A stretch of 64,000 nt of DNA from an uncultured Roseburia sp. (GCA_934317215.1 CAKREH010000004.1:62001-126000), one strand, 5' to 3'; shown: positions 9,012 to 18,709, counted from the stretch's first letter. Notes: generated by a model not told the origin, from the sequence alone. Made by a program: numbers and translations.

Positions 9012-11066
9012 ATGCAGGAAATTGCAAAAGGAATCTGGAAAATAACGTTTGGTGAGCCGGAAAAATTTACACCGGTTCATTTCAAAAAAGAAGCGGTAAG
9101 AAAAGATGAGATCGAACAACTGGGGATCAGCCAGAAAGTTCCGTGGAATGAAGATGACATCCACTGGAGACAGTCAAAGCGTGGAATTGAGATAAAAATT
9201 CCCATGAATACGGATGAAGATATCTATGGTTTCGGACTCCAGCTCCAAAGTGTGGATCATGCAGGACGGAGAAGATTTATTAAAGTAAATTCAGATCCGC
9301 CTGCAGATACAGGAGAGTCACATGCGCCGGTACCGTTTTACATATCAACGGCAGGATATGGACTGTTTGTGGATACCTACCGGTATACAACTTTTTGTAT
9401 GGGAACCAATTCTGCAAGAGGAGTATCACAGAACCTGACCGCAGAAAATGAAAAACATGAGGAATTTTCAGAATCTGCTCTGTACGCATTAAAGCGTGCA
9501 AAAGAGATGAGGGAGATCATCATCCAGATCCCATTTGCAGAGGGCGTGACCGTGTATCTGTTTGAGGGAAATGTAAAAGAGGCTGTGCAGCGTTACAACC
9601 TTTTTTCAGGTGGAGGATGTGTCCCACCGATGTGGGGACTTGGAATGTGGTACCGTGCATACGGCGGCAGTACGGAAGCGGATATTTACCGGTATGCCGG
9701 TTTGTTCCGAAATGAAAAAATGCCGGTGGATGTACTTGGAATCGAACCGGGATGGCATTCCCACAGTTATTCCTGTACCTATAAATGGGCAGACAATTTT
9801 CCACATCCCGATCAAATGATAGAGGATATGGGAGAAAAAGGGTTCCGGCTCAATCTGTGGGAGCATGTTTTTGTGTATCCGATGGCACCTTTTTACAGGG
9901 AACTGATGCCGTACAGCGGTGATTACGAGGTGTGGAATGGACTGGTTCCTGATTTTGCATCCAAAGAGGCGTGTGAGCTGTTTGAAACGTACCATAGAGA
10001 TATGTTCGTAAAAAAGGGGATAGCTGGATTTAAACTGGACGAGTGCGATAATTCCGATTATAATCCGTCAAACTGGTCTTTTCCGGACTGCACAGAATTT
10101 CCGTCCGGCATGGACGGGGAACAGATGCATATGGCGATAGGAACCCTGTATCAGAAACTGATCTATGATATTTACAAAAAGGAAAACAAAAGAACTTATT
10201 CGGAGGTGCGCTCTTCAGGGGCACTTGCAGCACCACTGCCGTTTGTTTTATATTCTGACTTGTATGATCATAAACAGTTTATCCGGGGTGTGGTCAATGC
10301 AGGATTTTCCGGTTTACTATGGTGCCCGGAGGTGCGAGACTGTAAAAATGGGGATGATCTGTTAAGACGTCTGCAGACGATCGTTTTTTCGGGACAGGCG
10401 CTGATCAACAGCTGGAGAATTCCTAATCCGCCATGGAAACAGACAGATATAGAGAAAAATCTGGCGGGTGAGGAGATGAATACAGCAGAGTTTTATACGG
10501 TGGAGGCAAGAAAACTGTTTGAACTTCGGATGAGCCTTCTTCCATATCTGTACAGCGCTTTTGTCAGGTATCATAAAAGCGGACTGCCGCCGATCCGCGC
10601 ACTGGTCATGGATTATCCAGAGGATGAAAATGTGCGGATGATCGATGATGAATATCTGTTTGGTGAGAGCATGTTAGTGTGTCCGTTGACCTATGAAGAT
10701 GGTGAGGAAAAAACAGTGTATCTGCCGGAGGGAAAATGGTATCAGTTTTTTACCGGAGAGCGATATAAAGGAAAAAATACCTATACATTATCCGTGCCGT
10801 ATCATGAGATACCGGTATTTGTAAAGGAAGATTCCATTATTCCGCTGGCAGAACCGGTACAGTCCGTTAATACGGATACGGTGTTTAAAATGCATATAAA
10901 ATCCTACGGGGATGGAGCCGCCCGATTTACCCTGTATGAGGATGATTTTGAAACCTTTAATTTTGAGAAAGAACAGGGCACCGTTACGATACAAAAAGAT
11001 GAAAACGGACGGATCACGGTGGCGAGAAGTGGTGAAGCAGCACCAAGATACCAGATCGTGATGTGA
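9012..11066 (+). CDS. GH31 family glycoside hydrolase (alpha-xylosidase/alpha-glucosidase type)
   Basis: A 684-residue protein with an N-terminal beta-sandwich (about 1-200), a TIM barrel (about 205-520) and C-terminal sandwich domains. The barrel has WGLGMWYRAYGG at its first strand and the nucleophile motif GFKLDECDNSD, with D343 the predicted nucleophile. Later segments VRSSGALAAPLPFVLYSD and PYLYSAFVRYHKSG fit GH31. No signal peptide is seen, so the substrate is likely an imported oligosaccharide. A GAGG lies 5 bases before the ATG. GH31 covers alpha-glucosidase, alpha-xylosidase and alpha-galactosidase; the ECD signature is not that of the best-known alpha-xylosidases, so substrate is left open. 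Confidence 0.88.
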   Translation: MQEIAKGIWKITFGEPEKFTPVHFKKEAVRKDEIEQLGISQKVPWNEDDIHWRQSKRGIEIKIPMNTDEDIYGFGLQLQSVDHAGRRRFIKVNSDPPADTGESHAPVPFYISTAGYGLFVDTYRYTTFCMGTNSARGVSQNLTAENEKHEEFSESALYALKRAKEMREIIIQIPFAEGVTVYLFEGNVKEAVQRYNLFSGGGCVPPMWGLGMWYRAYGGSTEADIYRYAGLFRNEKMPVDVLGIEPGWHSHSYSCTYKWADNFPHPDQMIEDMGEKGFRLNLWEHVFVYPMAPFYRELMPYSGDYEVWNGLVPDFASKEACELFETYHRDMFVKKGIAGFKLDECDNSDYNPSNWSFPDCTEFPSGMDGEQMHMAIGTLYQKLIYDIYKKENKRTYSEVRSSGALAAPLPFVLYSDLYDHKQFIRGVVNAGFSGLLWCPEVRDCKNGDDLLRRLQTIVFSGQALINSWRIPNPPWKQTDIEKNLAGEEMNTAEFYTVEARKLFELRMSLLPYLYSAFVRYHKSGLPPIRALVMDYPEDENVRMIDDEYLFGESMLVCPLTYEDGEEKTVYLPEGKWYQFFTGERYKGKNTYTLSVPYHEIPVFVKEDSIIPLAEPVQSVNTDTVFKMHIKSYGDGAARFTLYEDDFETFNFEKEQGTVTIQKDENGRITVARSGEAAPRYQIVM

Positions 11067-11095
11067 TAAAAATTTATTTCCGGGGGGAAAAGAAA

Positions 11096-11881
11096 ATGGA
11101 TAAATTCTGTATCAAAATATTGAACAAAGATATGGTTACGCTCGCGGTCGCACGTGGTGAGGATGAGGTTAATCTTGTATACAGCAGAAAGTACGAAGCG
11201 GGAGACAGGATACTGATTGAGACCTCAGAAAAAGGATGTTTTATTTGGTTACAGTTCGATGATGCGCTTGGAAGATCACTGGTATATCTGACAGGAAACA
11301 CAACCTATAAAATTCCGTTTGGAGAAAGACGCATCAATCTTTCCCCGAAAGTTTTCTGGGGGGAGAAACATTTAATCTGTATCCGGAAGGCGCAGGACTA
11401 TGAGGTAAATGCCTACCGGAATCTTACGTTTAATGTAAATGACCAGCATATGATAGAAAATTTATATCCACACGCGGATGCAAATGTGGAGACGAGAGGT
11501 GAGGCGGTATTTGCAGCGCAGAATGCGATTGACGGTGTGACGGTAAATCACTGTCATGGAGAGTGGCCGTATGAGTCATGGGGAATCAACCAGCAGGACG
11601 ATGCCAAGATACGCATTGACTTTGGCAGGGAGGTGGAAATTGACCGTATCGTGTTATACACACGGGCAGATTTTCCGCATGACAACTGGTGGAAACAGGT
11701 CAGATTCTGTTTTTCTGACAAAAGTGAACTTACCATGAAAATGGAAAAGAGTTCCCTGCCGCACGAGATGGTATTTGAAAAAAAGAAAGTGCGCTGGATG
11801 GAAATGAACCGTATGATCAAATCAGGGGAACCATCTCCGTTTCCTGCTTTATCGCAGATTGAAGTTTATGGGAAAGGATGA
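11096..11881 (+). CDS. Cytoplasmic galactose-binding-like (discoidin/F5-8C type) protein
   Basis: A 261-residue protein without signal peptide or membrane segment. The C-terminal half (about 130-261) looks like a carbohydrate-binding jelly roll of the F5/8 type C kind: NAIDG, then ESWGINQ, IRIDFGREVEIDRIVLYTRA, and ALSQIEVYG at the end. The N-terminal half is unassigned. The start is ATG 11096, eight bases after GGGGGG (11082-11087); an in-frame GTG at 11063 overlaps the GH31 stop and lacks a ribosome site. It is translationally close to the GH31 gene, suggesting a joint function on the same glycan. The biochemical role is unknown. Confidence 0.7.
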   Translation: MDKFCIKILNKDMVTLAVARGEDEVNLVYSRKYEAGDRILIETSEKGCFIWLQFDDALGRSLVYLTGNTTYKIPFGERRINLSPKVFWGEKHLICIRKAQDYEVNAYRNLTFNVNDQHMIENLYPHADANVETRGEAVFAAQNAIDGVTVNHCHGEWPYESWGINQQDDAKIRIDFGREVEIDRIVLYTRADFPHDNWWKQVRFCFSDKSELTMKMEKSSLPHEMVFEKKKVRWMEMNRMIKSGEPSPFPALSQIEVYGKG

Positions 11882-11887
11882 AAAAGA

Positions 11888-11956
11888 ACTAAAAAATTTG
11901 TATTTATACCTTAAAAAACCATATTTTTTTTGAACATATAAATTGCTATATTATAG
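11888..11956 (+). promoter_or_regulatory. Promoter of the ABC importer operon with A-tract direct repeat
   Basis: ACTAAAAAATTTG (from 11888) and CTTAAAAAACCAT (from 11910) form a direct repeat with the A-runs offset by 22 bases. An extended -10, TGCTATATT (hexamer 11947-11952), begins 34 bases after the second A-run, the same spacing as at the GH43 promoter. A perfect 12-base palindrome, GGATGGCCATCC, lies in the leader at 11973-11984. Confidence 0.6.
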
Positions 11957-12016
11957 TCACAGAAACAAAAGCGGATGGCCATCCACCAAATGAAAAAGTT
12001 TAGGAGAATGATGAAT

Positions 12017-13408
12017 ATGAAGAAAAGAATGATAGCAGGGGTTTTAACAGCGGCATTAACAGCATCCATGCTGACTGCATGTGGAAATACGAACAGCCAG
12101 AATACGTCAGATCAGGCTGCTGCAACCAAGACGGAGACCGCAGATGCGACAGATGCAGCAGACACCACAGAGACAGGAAGTACGGATTCGGTTGTCAGTG
12201 CTCCGACAGAGCTTACATTTATCTTTGCCGATGGTGATGATGGCGCAAAGACATCCATGAACACGATCGTGGATCGCTTTAACGAAGCATACCCGGATAT
12301 TACCGTGACGATCGAACCTGGAAACGGTGGAGCATACAGTGAATTTATCAAAACGAAAGACAGTGTCGGCGAGTTCCCGGATGTCATGGAGATGAGGGAC
12401 ACCGCATTGTATGTAAGAGCTGATAAGTTGGAGGTACTCCCGGACGATATCGTGAATCTGTTTAAGACGACAACGGATTTTAATGGTTCTGTCTATACGG
12501 CACCACTTGCTGGAGAAAACACAGACGGTATCTTTTACAATAAAAAATATTTTGATGAGAATGGTCTGACAGAGCCGGCAACCTACGATGAGTTTTTAGA
12601 ACTTTGTGAGAAAATCAAAGATTTAGGGGATATGTCACCGCTTGTTGTCGGAGGACAGGACATCTGGCATATGGGATTCTGGTTCCATAAGGCATACGCA
12701 GATCAGGTCCTCAGCCAGGACCCGGATTTTATCAAACACTGCTATGAAGGAACCAAAGATTTCTCAGATGAGACATTCAAGGAAGCTTTTGAGGAGTTAG
12801 AGGACATTTTCCAATATGCACAGGACGGTTGGATCTCTACACCGGATGCACAGATCACAACATTCCTTGTAAATAATATGTCTGCAATGTTGTTTTCTGG
12901 AACACATATGATTTCACAGATTCAGTCCGCTGATCCGGATTTTGAAATTGGATGGTTTGCAATCCCAAGCCCGGATGGAAAAACACGTCTTGTAGGTGGC
13001 GGCGGTGCCGGTGGTCTTGCAGTGTCCGCAGAGGCAGCAAAAGACCCGGACAAAAAAGCAGCGGCAGAAGAATTTATCCGTTTCTTCTACCAGCCGGAGA
13101 ACTATAAGGTATATTGTGAAGCGTTAAGTGCAGTGCCTTCTACCGTGGATGAGCCGGATCTGGATGTGACACCTGTATTTCAGGAGATTATTGATGCGAC
13201 AAACAGTGCAGATGAATTATCACCTATGTGGAACGGTTTACAGGGAGAAAATGAATTGCCGCCTGACTTTAGAAACTTCACTTATAAAACGCTGATCGAA
13301 GTACTTCAGGGAACCAAAGATATTGATTCAGCCTGTGAAGAACTGAACAAAACATGGGAAGTAAGCATGGAAAGTTTCAATCCGGTTACAGGAGTTGGAA
13401 TAGAATAG
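12017..13408 (+). CDS. ABC transporter sugar-binding lipoprotein
   Basis: A family 1 extracellular solute-binding protein of 463 residues. The N-terminus is a lipoprotein signal, MKKRMIAGVLTAALTASMLT followed by the lipobox cysteine at about residue 21, so it is anchored to the outer face of the membrane. A Thr/Ala/Asp-rich linker follows (about 25-60), then the two-lobe binding fold starting at ELTFIFADGDDG. Start choice: AGGAG at 12002-12006 favours ATG 12017 (10 bases) over 12011 (4 bases); the earlier ATG at 11975 lies upstream of the ribosome site. It delivers the oligosaccharide to the two permeases downstream. No ATPase gene is present in the operon, as is usual when a shared MsmX-like ATPase serves several importers. 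Confidence 0.92.
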   Translation: MKKRMIAGVLTAALTASMLTACGNTNSQNTSDQAAATKTETADATDAADTTETGSTDSVVSAPTELTFIFADGDDGAKTSMNTIVDRFNEAYPDITVTIEPGNGGAYSEFIKTKDSVGEFPDVMEMRDTALYVRADKLEVLPDDIVNLFKTTTDFNGSVYTAPLAGENTDGIFYNKKYFDENGLTEPATYDEFLELCEKIKDLGDMSPLVVGGQDIWHMGFWFHKAYADQVLSQDPDFIKHCYEGTKDFSDETFKEAFEELEDIFQYAQDGWISTPDAQITTFLVNNMSAMLFSGTHMISQIQSADPDFEIGWFAIPSPDGKTRLVGGGGAGGLAVSAEAAKDPDKKAAAEEFIRFFYQPENYKVYCEALSAVPSTVDEPDLDVTPVFQEIIDATNSADELSPMWNGLQGENELPPDFRNFTYKTLIEVLQGTKDIDSACEELNKTWEVSMESFNPVTGVGIE

Positions 13409-13417
13409 GAGAAAAAA

Positions 13418-13455
13418 GCAGGCTGCCGGAAAATGAAAATATTTCGGTAGCCTGT
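13418..13455 (+). other. Intra-operon stem-loop between binding-protein and permease genes
   Basis: CAGGCTGCCGGAAA (from 13419) pairs with TTTCGGTAGCCTG (13442-13454) with one bulge, around a short A-rich loop. No T-run follows, so it is unlikely to end transcription. Such hairpins after binding-protein genes usually block 3' decay and raise the amount of binding protein over permease. Confidence 0.65.
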
Positions 13456-13495
13456 TACATAGAAGGTGTCTTACGGCACGGAAAGGAACGATCTT

Positions 13496-14380
13496 ATGAA
13501 TCAGAAAAAAGGGTTTGACAAAACAGCATGTGCCTTTATTGCACCAGCGTTTATCATATTTACACTTTTTATCATCGTGCCTACGGTATCAAGTGTATAT
13601 TACAGTTTTACTTCCTGGGATGGCATAAGTCCCAACATTAAATTTATCGGGCTGGCAAACTACAAAGAGATATTTACCAGTGCAAGATTTGGAAATGCCT
13701 TAAAAAATACGGTGATTCTGACCATTTTTATCTCTGTCCTGGAAAATCTGTTCGCATTGGCTCTTGCACTTATGGTCGACAATGTCAGATGGGGAAAAAA
13801 TGTATTCCGGAGTGCATTTTATATTCCGGTATTAGTCAGTGGTATTGTATCCGGTTTTATCTGGAAGATCATGTACAATTATAATTTTGGTACGATCAAC
13901 ACGATGCTGCAGGACATCGGCATGGGAAATTTTAAACAGGACTGGCTTGGAAATACGGCACTCACACTGTTATGCATCGGTGTGGTTCTGGTATGGAAGG
14001 GAGCCGGTTATTATATGATCATTTATCTGGCTTCCCTGCAGAGCGTTTCAATGGATCTGATCGAGGCGGCACAGATTGACGGGGCAAATCCATTTCAGAG
14101 ATTCCGTCATATTACGATGCCGCTCATCTCCGGGGCATTTACAATCAATTTTACATTGTCATTAATTAACGGTTTAAAAGTATTTGACCAGATTAATGTT
14201 ATGACAGACGGAGGCCCGGGATTTACATCAGAGACACTGGTGTATCTGCTTTATAAAGTAGGTTTTAATGAAGGAAGACAGGGATTTGGAACTGCTGTTG
14301 GCATCATGCTTTTATTTATCATTATCCTGTTAAATACGATCCAGCAGAAGTTCTTAAGAAGCAGGGAGGTGCAGATGTAA
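13496..14380 (+). CDS. ABC sugar transporter permease (MalF/LacF type)
   Basis: A 294-residue membrane protein with about six transmembrane helices; the first is near residues 10-35 (CAFIAPAFIIFTLFIIVPT). The cytoplasmic EAAxxDGA loop is present as IEAAQIDGANPFQRFRHIT, which contacts the ATPase. The start is ATG 13496 with AAAGGA 8 bases upstream; the GTG at 13466 has no ribosome site. Its stop overlaps the start of the next permease by one base (ATGTAATGG), so the two are translationally coupled. Confidence 0.92.
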   Translation: MNQKKGFDKTACAFIAPAFIIFTLFIIVPTVSSVYYSFTSWDGISPNIKFIGLANYKEIFTSARFGNALKNTVILTIFISVLENLFALALALMVDNVRWGKNVFRSAFYIPVLVSGIVSGFIWKIMYNYNFGTINTMLQDIGMGNFKQDWLGNTALTLLCIGVVLVWKGAGYYMIIYLASLQSVSMDLIEAAQIDGANPFQRFRHITMPLISGAFTINFTLSLINGLKVFDQINVMTDGGPGFTSETLVYLLYKVGFNEGRQGFGTAVGIMLLFIIILLNTIQQKFLRSREVQM

Positions 14381-15219
14381 TGGAAAGAGGAAAGAAAAAG
14401 GTAAAACCGACAGATATTATTTTATTTATTGTGACAGTATTACTGGCAGTCCTGTTTATTTATCCGATCATTTTTGCACTGATGTCCGCCTTTAAGAGCA
14501 ATGGCGATATTTTAAAGAATCCGGTTGCATTTCCGACATCTTTGTATCTGCAGAATTTTAAAGATCTGTTCGCACAATCCGATTTTGGAACAGCCATTAT
14601 TCATTCGATCGTTCTTACTGTGATATCTGAGGTGCTGATCGTGTGTATCGTTCCTCTGGCGGCATATGGGATCGAGCGGAGAAAAAGCAAACTCACAGGG
14701 CTGATTTATACTTATTTTCTGGCAGGAATGATGATCCCGTTTCATCTGTATATGTTTCCTTTATTTAAGGAATTAAAAATGTTTCACTTATTCGGAAATA
14801 TGGTGGGACCGGTACTAGTCTATATTTCAGGCTCGATCGCCTTTGGAACACTTTTATACAGTAGCTTTTTAAAAGGAATCCCATTAGAGATCGAGGAGGC
14901 TGCACAGATCGATGGATGCACACCATTTCAGACTTTCTGGAAAATTACATTTCCTTTGCTTGGACCTTGTACCGGTTCTATGGTAATATTAAATGGACTG
15001 GGAATCTGGAATGATTATCTGATGCCATATCTGGTGCTGCCAAGTGGAAAGGCAAAGACCATTACAGTTGAGATTGCAGCGTTTGTGGGACAGTATTCCG
15101 CCAGATGGGATATTGTTTTTGCCGGAACAGTGATTTCAATCGTACCGGCACTGATCATTTTCTGTATGTTCCAGAAATATTTCGTAAAAGGAATTACTGC
15201 GGGGGCAGCGAAAGGATGA
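14380..15219 (+). CDS. ABC sugar transporter permease (MalG/LacG type)
   Basis: A 279-residue inner partner of the permease pair. It has about six hydrophobic helices beginning near residue 10 (IILFIVTVLLAVLFIYPIIF) and the EAA loop IEEAAQIDGCTPFQTFWKI near residue 175. GGGAGG lies upstream inside the preceding gene. With the upstream permease and binding lipoprotein it forms a carbohydrate uptake importer of the CUT1 class. The sensor kinase starts 4 bases after its stop, so import and sensing are on one transcript. Confidence 0.92.
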   Translation: MERGKKKVKPTDIILFIVTVLLAVLFIYPIIFALMSAFKSNGDILKNPVAFPTSLYLQNFKDLFAQSDFGTAIIHSIVLTVISEVLIVCIVPLAAYGIERRKSKLTGLIYTYFLAGMMIPFHLYMFPLFKELKMFHLFGNMVGPVLVYISGSIAFGTLLYSSFLKGIPLEIEEAAQIDGCTPFQTFWKITFPLLGPCTGSMVILNGLGIWNDYLMPYLVLPSGKAKTITVEIAAFVGQYSARWDIVFAGTVISIVPALIIFCMFQKYFVKGITAGAAKG

Positions 15220-15223
15220 TGGG

Positions 15224-17050
15224 ATGTCCGTTCAGAAGATTCGACATAAAAGTTTCAGTTTGTATCACAAGTTTGCAGTGGCGATCATTCTCATTGGTCT
15301 GGTACCGATGATGCTTTTGTCGACATTGATTACAAAACATATGATAGAAGAGTATAGAAATGCGTTAAGCACACAGTATGAACAGGCGGCTGGATATGTT
15401 TCCAGCAGCCTTTCTTCTATGTTTGAAACCTATAACACGATCTCAAAAATGCCATATTATTATAATCTGTCGGCAGATGAAACGACCTACAATAATTATC
15501 TGTCTTTTGATAATTTCCGCAAGATCGTGTATGGGGAGGAATGGGAACCTGAACTGAAAGACGGGCTGCGGGAGAAAGAGATGAATGAATTCTTAAACTA
15601 TCTTGGAAGTACGGACAGTAATATCGTGAGCACACATTTTCTTGCGAGGGATTTAGATGGAACACAGCTTGCATTTCATCATAGCATGAATGGAACCTAT
15701 TTCAGAAATGAAGTATTGTTTGAGGAGGTGACGGGATATGCAGGATTTGATACCTCCTCGAATAAAATGATCCTGATACCGACGCATAAGACCGGATATT
15801 TTAACGGAATATCTTCTCCGGTATTTACGATTGCGAGAAACTATTTTGATCTGAGGGGAGAGATTGGAAAGACACCGTACGTCGGAACCTTATTTATAGA
15901 TGTCAATTTAAACAAGGTAGAAAAGATCTTCCGGAGTGTGAAGTTCAGCGGAAATGAAAAAATCTATGTGACAGACCAGAATGGAGCATGTTTTTACAGC
16001 AGTGAGAAAGGAAAAACAGGGACAGATATCAGTGCAGAACTCTCGGAGTTTGTGAACACAGACCGGCAGCTCGTCATCCGAACAGAAGAAAATGTGTATG
16101 GAATATCTGTCATTGTTGTCATGGATACATCAGAGGCATTTCGCAGCATAAAAAATCTGCAGAAAATCATTTATATGATACTGGGGTGTTCAGTGATAAC
16201 ACTTCTTGCCGCATCCATTTATTTTTCGAAACGCTTAACGAAGCCGATCCATGAGATGATGGAACAGATGGATCAGATCGAAAATGGAAATTTTGATATA
16301 CAGCTTCCAGTCTATTCAACCGATGAGATCGGAATTTTGTCAGAGCGGTTTAATCAGATGAGCAGCGCATTGAAAAAATATATCAATGAGTCTTATGTTG
16401 CGAAGATCAGACAGAATGAGGCGGAACTGACTGCATTAAAATCACAGATATATCCGCATTTTTTATATAATACCTTAGAGATCATCCGTATGACTGCACT
16501 GGAAGATGACGAAAAAAAGGTGCCGGAAATGATCGAAGCACTCTCGGAACAGATCCATTACCTGATCGGACCGGTGCAGGATATGGTTCCATTAGAAAAA
16601 GAGATCGATATCGTGCGCAAATATGTATATCTGCTCAACTGCAGGATCACGGGAAAAGTCCAGCTGATTGTCCACGCAGAAAATGCGGAAAAACAGATGG
16701 TGCCGAGACTTATTTTGCAGCCTATTGTGGAAAATGCATATGTACATGGGATTAAACCCAAAAATGGAAAAGGCAGTGTCATGATCGAGGTAAAGGAGGA
16801 AGATCAGATATTAGAGATCAGTGTTATGGATAATGGAACCGGAATGGACAGCGGTACGCTTGATGGTATCCGGAGACTGTTAGAGGGGGATGAACCAGGA
16901 GTAAAAAATGAAAATGACTGGCAGAGCATCGGGCTCAAAAATGTACATGACAGGATCCGGTTTCTGTATGGAGATGATTTTGGAATAGAAGTGACAAGCA
17001 CACCAGGTGTGGGTACGATGGTCAGGATCACAATTCCTGAAAACCTATAA
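15224..17050 (+). CDS. YesM-type sensor histidine kinase
   Basis: A 608-residue membrane kinase. Transmembrane helix 1 is at about residues 17-40. A long extracytoplasmic sensor region of about 260 residues follows, then helix 2 near 305-325 (IIYMILGCSVITLLAASIYF). A HAMP segment ends with LPVYSTDEIGILSERFNQMS. The phospho-acceptor is H412 in QIYPHFLYNTLE, the His_kinase type of YesM/LytS proteins. The C-terminal ATPase has DNGTGMDSG and GIGLKN-like boxes. It should sense the locus substrate outside the cell, possibly with the binding protein, and phosphorylate the adjacent YesN-type regulator. Confidence 0.93.
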   Translation: MSVQKIRHKSFSLYHKFAVAIILIGLVPMMLLSTLITKHMIEEYRNALSTQYEQAAGYVSSSLSSMFETYNTISKMPYYYNLSADETTYNNYLSFDNFRKIVYGEEWEPELKDGLREKEMNEFLNYLGSTDSNIVSTHFLARDLDGTQLAFHHSMNGTYFRNEVLFEEVTGYAGFDTSSNKMILIPTHKTGYFNGISSPVFTIARNYFDLRGEIGKTPYVGTLFIDVNLNKVEKIFRSVKFSGNEKIYVTDQNGACFYSSEKGKTGTDISAELSEFVNTDRQLVIRTEENVYGISVIVVMDTSEAFRSIKNLQKIIYMILGCSVITLLAASIYFSKRLTKPIHEMMEQMDQIENGNFDIQLPVYSTDEIGILSERFNQMSSALKKYINESYVAKIRQNEAELTALKSQIYPHFLYNTLEIIRMTALEDDEKKVPEMIEALSEQIHYLIGPVQDMVPLEKEIDIVRKYVYLLNCRITGKVQLIVHAENAEKQMVPRLILQPIVENAYVHGIKPKNGKGSVMIEVKEEDQILEISVMDNGTGMDSGTLDGIRRLLEGDEPGVKNENDWQSIGLKNVHDRIRFLYGDDFGIEVTSTPGVGTMVRITIPENL

Positions 17051-17084
17051 AATGTATATGCAATCGGAAAAGGAGTAGGATCAC

Positions 17085-18593
17085 ATGATAAAAATGATTT
17101 TGGCAGATGACGAGCCTGTCATTACAAGAGGAATTCAGAAACTGTTAGACTGGAATTCACTTGGAATCGAGATTAGCGGAGAATTTGAGGACGGAAAAGC
17201 AGCATTTGAAGCGATCATAAAACAACAGCCGGATATTGCGCTGCTTGATATATCCATGCCCAAGATGTCAGGCGTTGAGATCTTAAAAGAATGCCATAAA
17301 CTGGGACTGCCAACAAAAATTATTTTTGTCAGTGGATTCCAGGATTTTGAATATGCAAAGGAAGCGGTCAGTTATGGTGCTGTGGAGTATCTTTTAAAGC
17401 CGGTCATCCGCGAGGAACTGGTAAACGCAGTGGAAAAATGTATAGCCTGTTTGGGAAAAAAAGAAGAAACGGATATGACCATGAAGCATCAGGCGGCGGA
17501 TGACTATGGAAAGCTGATCACGTTAGAGGATACGTCCTATACACCGGTCTATGCTGATCTTCTCTATCCCAAAGAGTGCATGGAACAGATGAAACGCCTC
17601 ATGATGTTTTCATTTCAGAGTTTCTTAGAGGAATATCTTGATAAAAAATCTGTTGGCATCACATTTAACCGGAAAAATAACATTGTCATTGTGTTAAAAG
17701 AAAGCAGCCAGCAGGAAAATTACAGTGTACTTAAGAAAATACGGGAGGAAGCACAAAAGGAGATTGGACAGCAGACGGTATACATTATGGGGCGCATGGT
17801 AGAAAACATGAGTGAAATACCGGCGTCTTATGAGGAGTGTCTGAGATGCCGGGATGCAATTTTTTTTGCGGATGAAATGGCTGTGCCAATTTTGGAATGT
17901 GGAAAGCAGTTATTTGGCACTGAGGTGAGCAGGGAACATTTTGACCAGACCAGAAAAGAACTTATAAAAGCAGTTACAGAGCAAAAAAGAGAGAAATATC
18001 AGAAATATTTTGAACAGTTCAGAAGACTGGTGGCGAAAAGAGCAGACGGAAAAAAGGAGGATGCATGTTTTTATTTCTGTAACGCGATCCGTATGGTGGA
18101 AGAAGAACTGGTAAAACTCGGTGTTCCAATCAAAAGCATAGATATGAAAAGTCTGTTGGAGGACGGGAGAAAGTGTGAAAGTTTTAAGGAACTGTCGCAG
18201 TGCTATCAGAATATCTTAAATGGATATGCCGATTGTATCCAGAAACAGAATATAACTTCGGAAACGCAGACGATTGCAATTGCAAAAAAATATATTGCAG
18301 AGCATTATCAGGAAAACCTGACATTAAATATTCTTGCGTCCGAAGTACATATGAATCCATATTATTTCAGTGCATTTTTTAAAAAAAATGCAGGTGAAAA
18401 TTTTAAAGATTACGTTGGCAGAATACGGGTGGAACATGCAATGACGCTGCTGGTTTCGACCGATAAAAAGACATATGAAATTGCAATGGAAGTTGGTTTT
18501 TCCGATGCGAGGGCATTTGCGGATGCGTTCCAGAAACTGTATCATGAGACACCAAATGCCTACAGAAAACGGGTGAGTGGAAAAATCCAGTGA
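17085..18593 (+). CDS. YesN-type AraC-family response regulator
   Basis: A 502-residue regulator with an N-terminal receiver domain (1-125), whose phosphorylated aspartate is D55 in LLDISMPKMSG and whose conserved lysine is in EYLLKPV. A middle region of unknown role follows. A C-terminal pair of AraC helix-turn-helix units spans about 400-500, with LASEVHMNPYYFSAFFKK and VGFSDARAFADAFQKLY. An AGGAG-like site precedes the ATG. It is the cognate partner of the upstream kinase and the best candidate to bind the 21-base A-tract repeats before the GH43, importer and kduI genes. Confidence 0.93.
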   Translation: MIKMILADDEPVITRGIQKLLDWNSLGIEISGEFEDGKAAFEAIIKQQPDIALLDISMPKMSGVEILKECHKLGLPTKIIFVSGFQDFEYAKEAVSYGAVEYLLKPVIREELVNAVEKCIACLGKKEETDMTMKHQAADDYGKLITLEDTSYTPVYADLLYPKECMEQMKRLMMFSFQSFLEEYLDKKSVGITFNRKNNIVIVLKESSQQENYSVLKKIREEAQKEIGQQTVYIMGRMVENMSEIPASYEECLRCRDAIFFADEMAVPILECGKQLFGTEVSREHFDQTRKELIKAVTEQKREKYQKYFEQFRRLVAKRADGKKEDACFYFCNAIRMVEEELVKLGVPIKSIDMKSLLEDGRKCESFKELSQCYQNILNGYADCIQKQNITSETQTIAIAKKYIAEHYQENLTLNILASEVHMNPYYFSAFFKKNAGENFKDYVGRIRVEHAMTLLVSTDKKTYEIAMEVGFSDARAFADAFQKLYHETPNAYRKRVSGKIQ

Positions 18594-18599
18594 CAAAGT

Positions 18600-18655
18600 T
18601 CTAAAAAATATGGATATACAGCTAAAAAATATGCAGTTATTTCTTCTGGTAAAAT
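18600..18655 (+). promoter_or_regulatory. kduI promoter with A-tract direct repeat
   Basis: CTAAAAAATATG occurs twice, at 18601-18612 and 18622-18633, a perfect 12-base direct repeat with a 21-base period. An extended -10, TGGTAAAAT (hexamer 18650-18655), follows at 26 bases from the second A-run, about one helical turn closer than at the other two promoters. This makes kduI-kduD a separate transcription unit of the same regulon. Confidence 0.62.
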
Positions 18656-18709
18656 GTTAGACTTCCTTATAAAGAATGATGAAAGTGACAAGGGAGGAAA
18701 AGTGATATT

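Noticed and set aside
13418..13455. Terminator ending the importer operon after the binding-protein gene
   Set aside because: No T-run follows, and the permeases have no promoter of their own.
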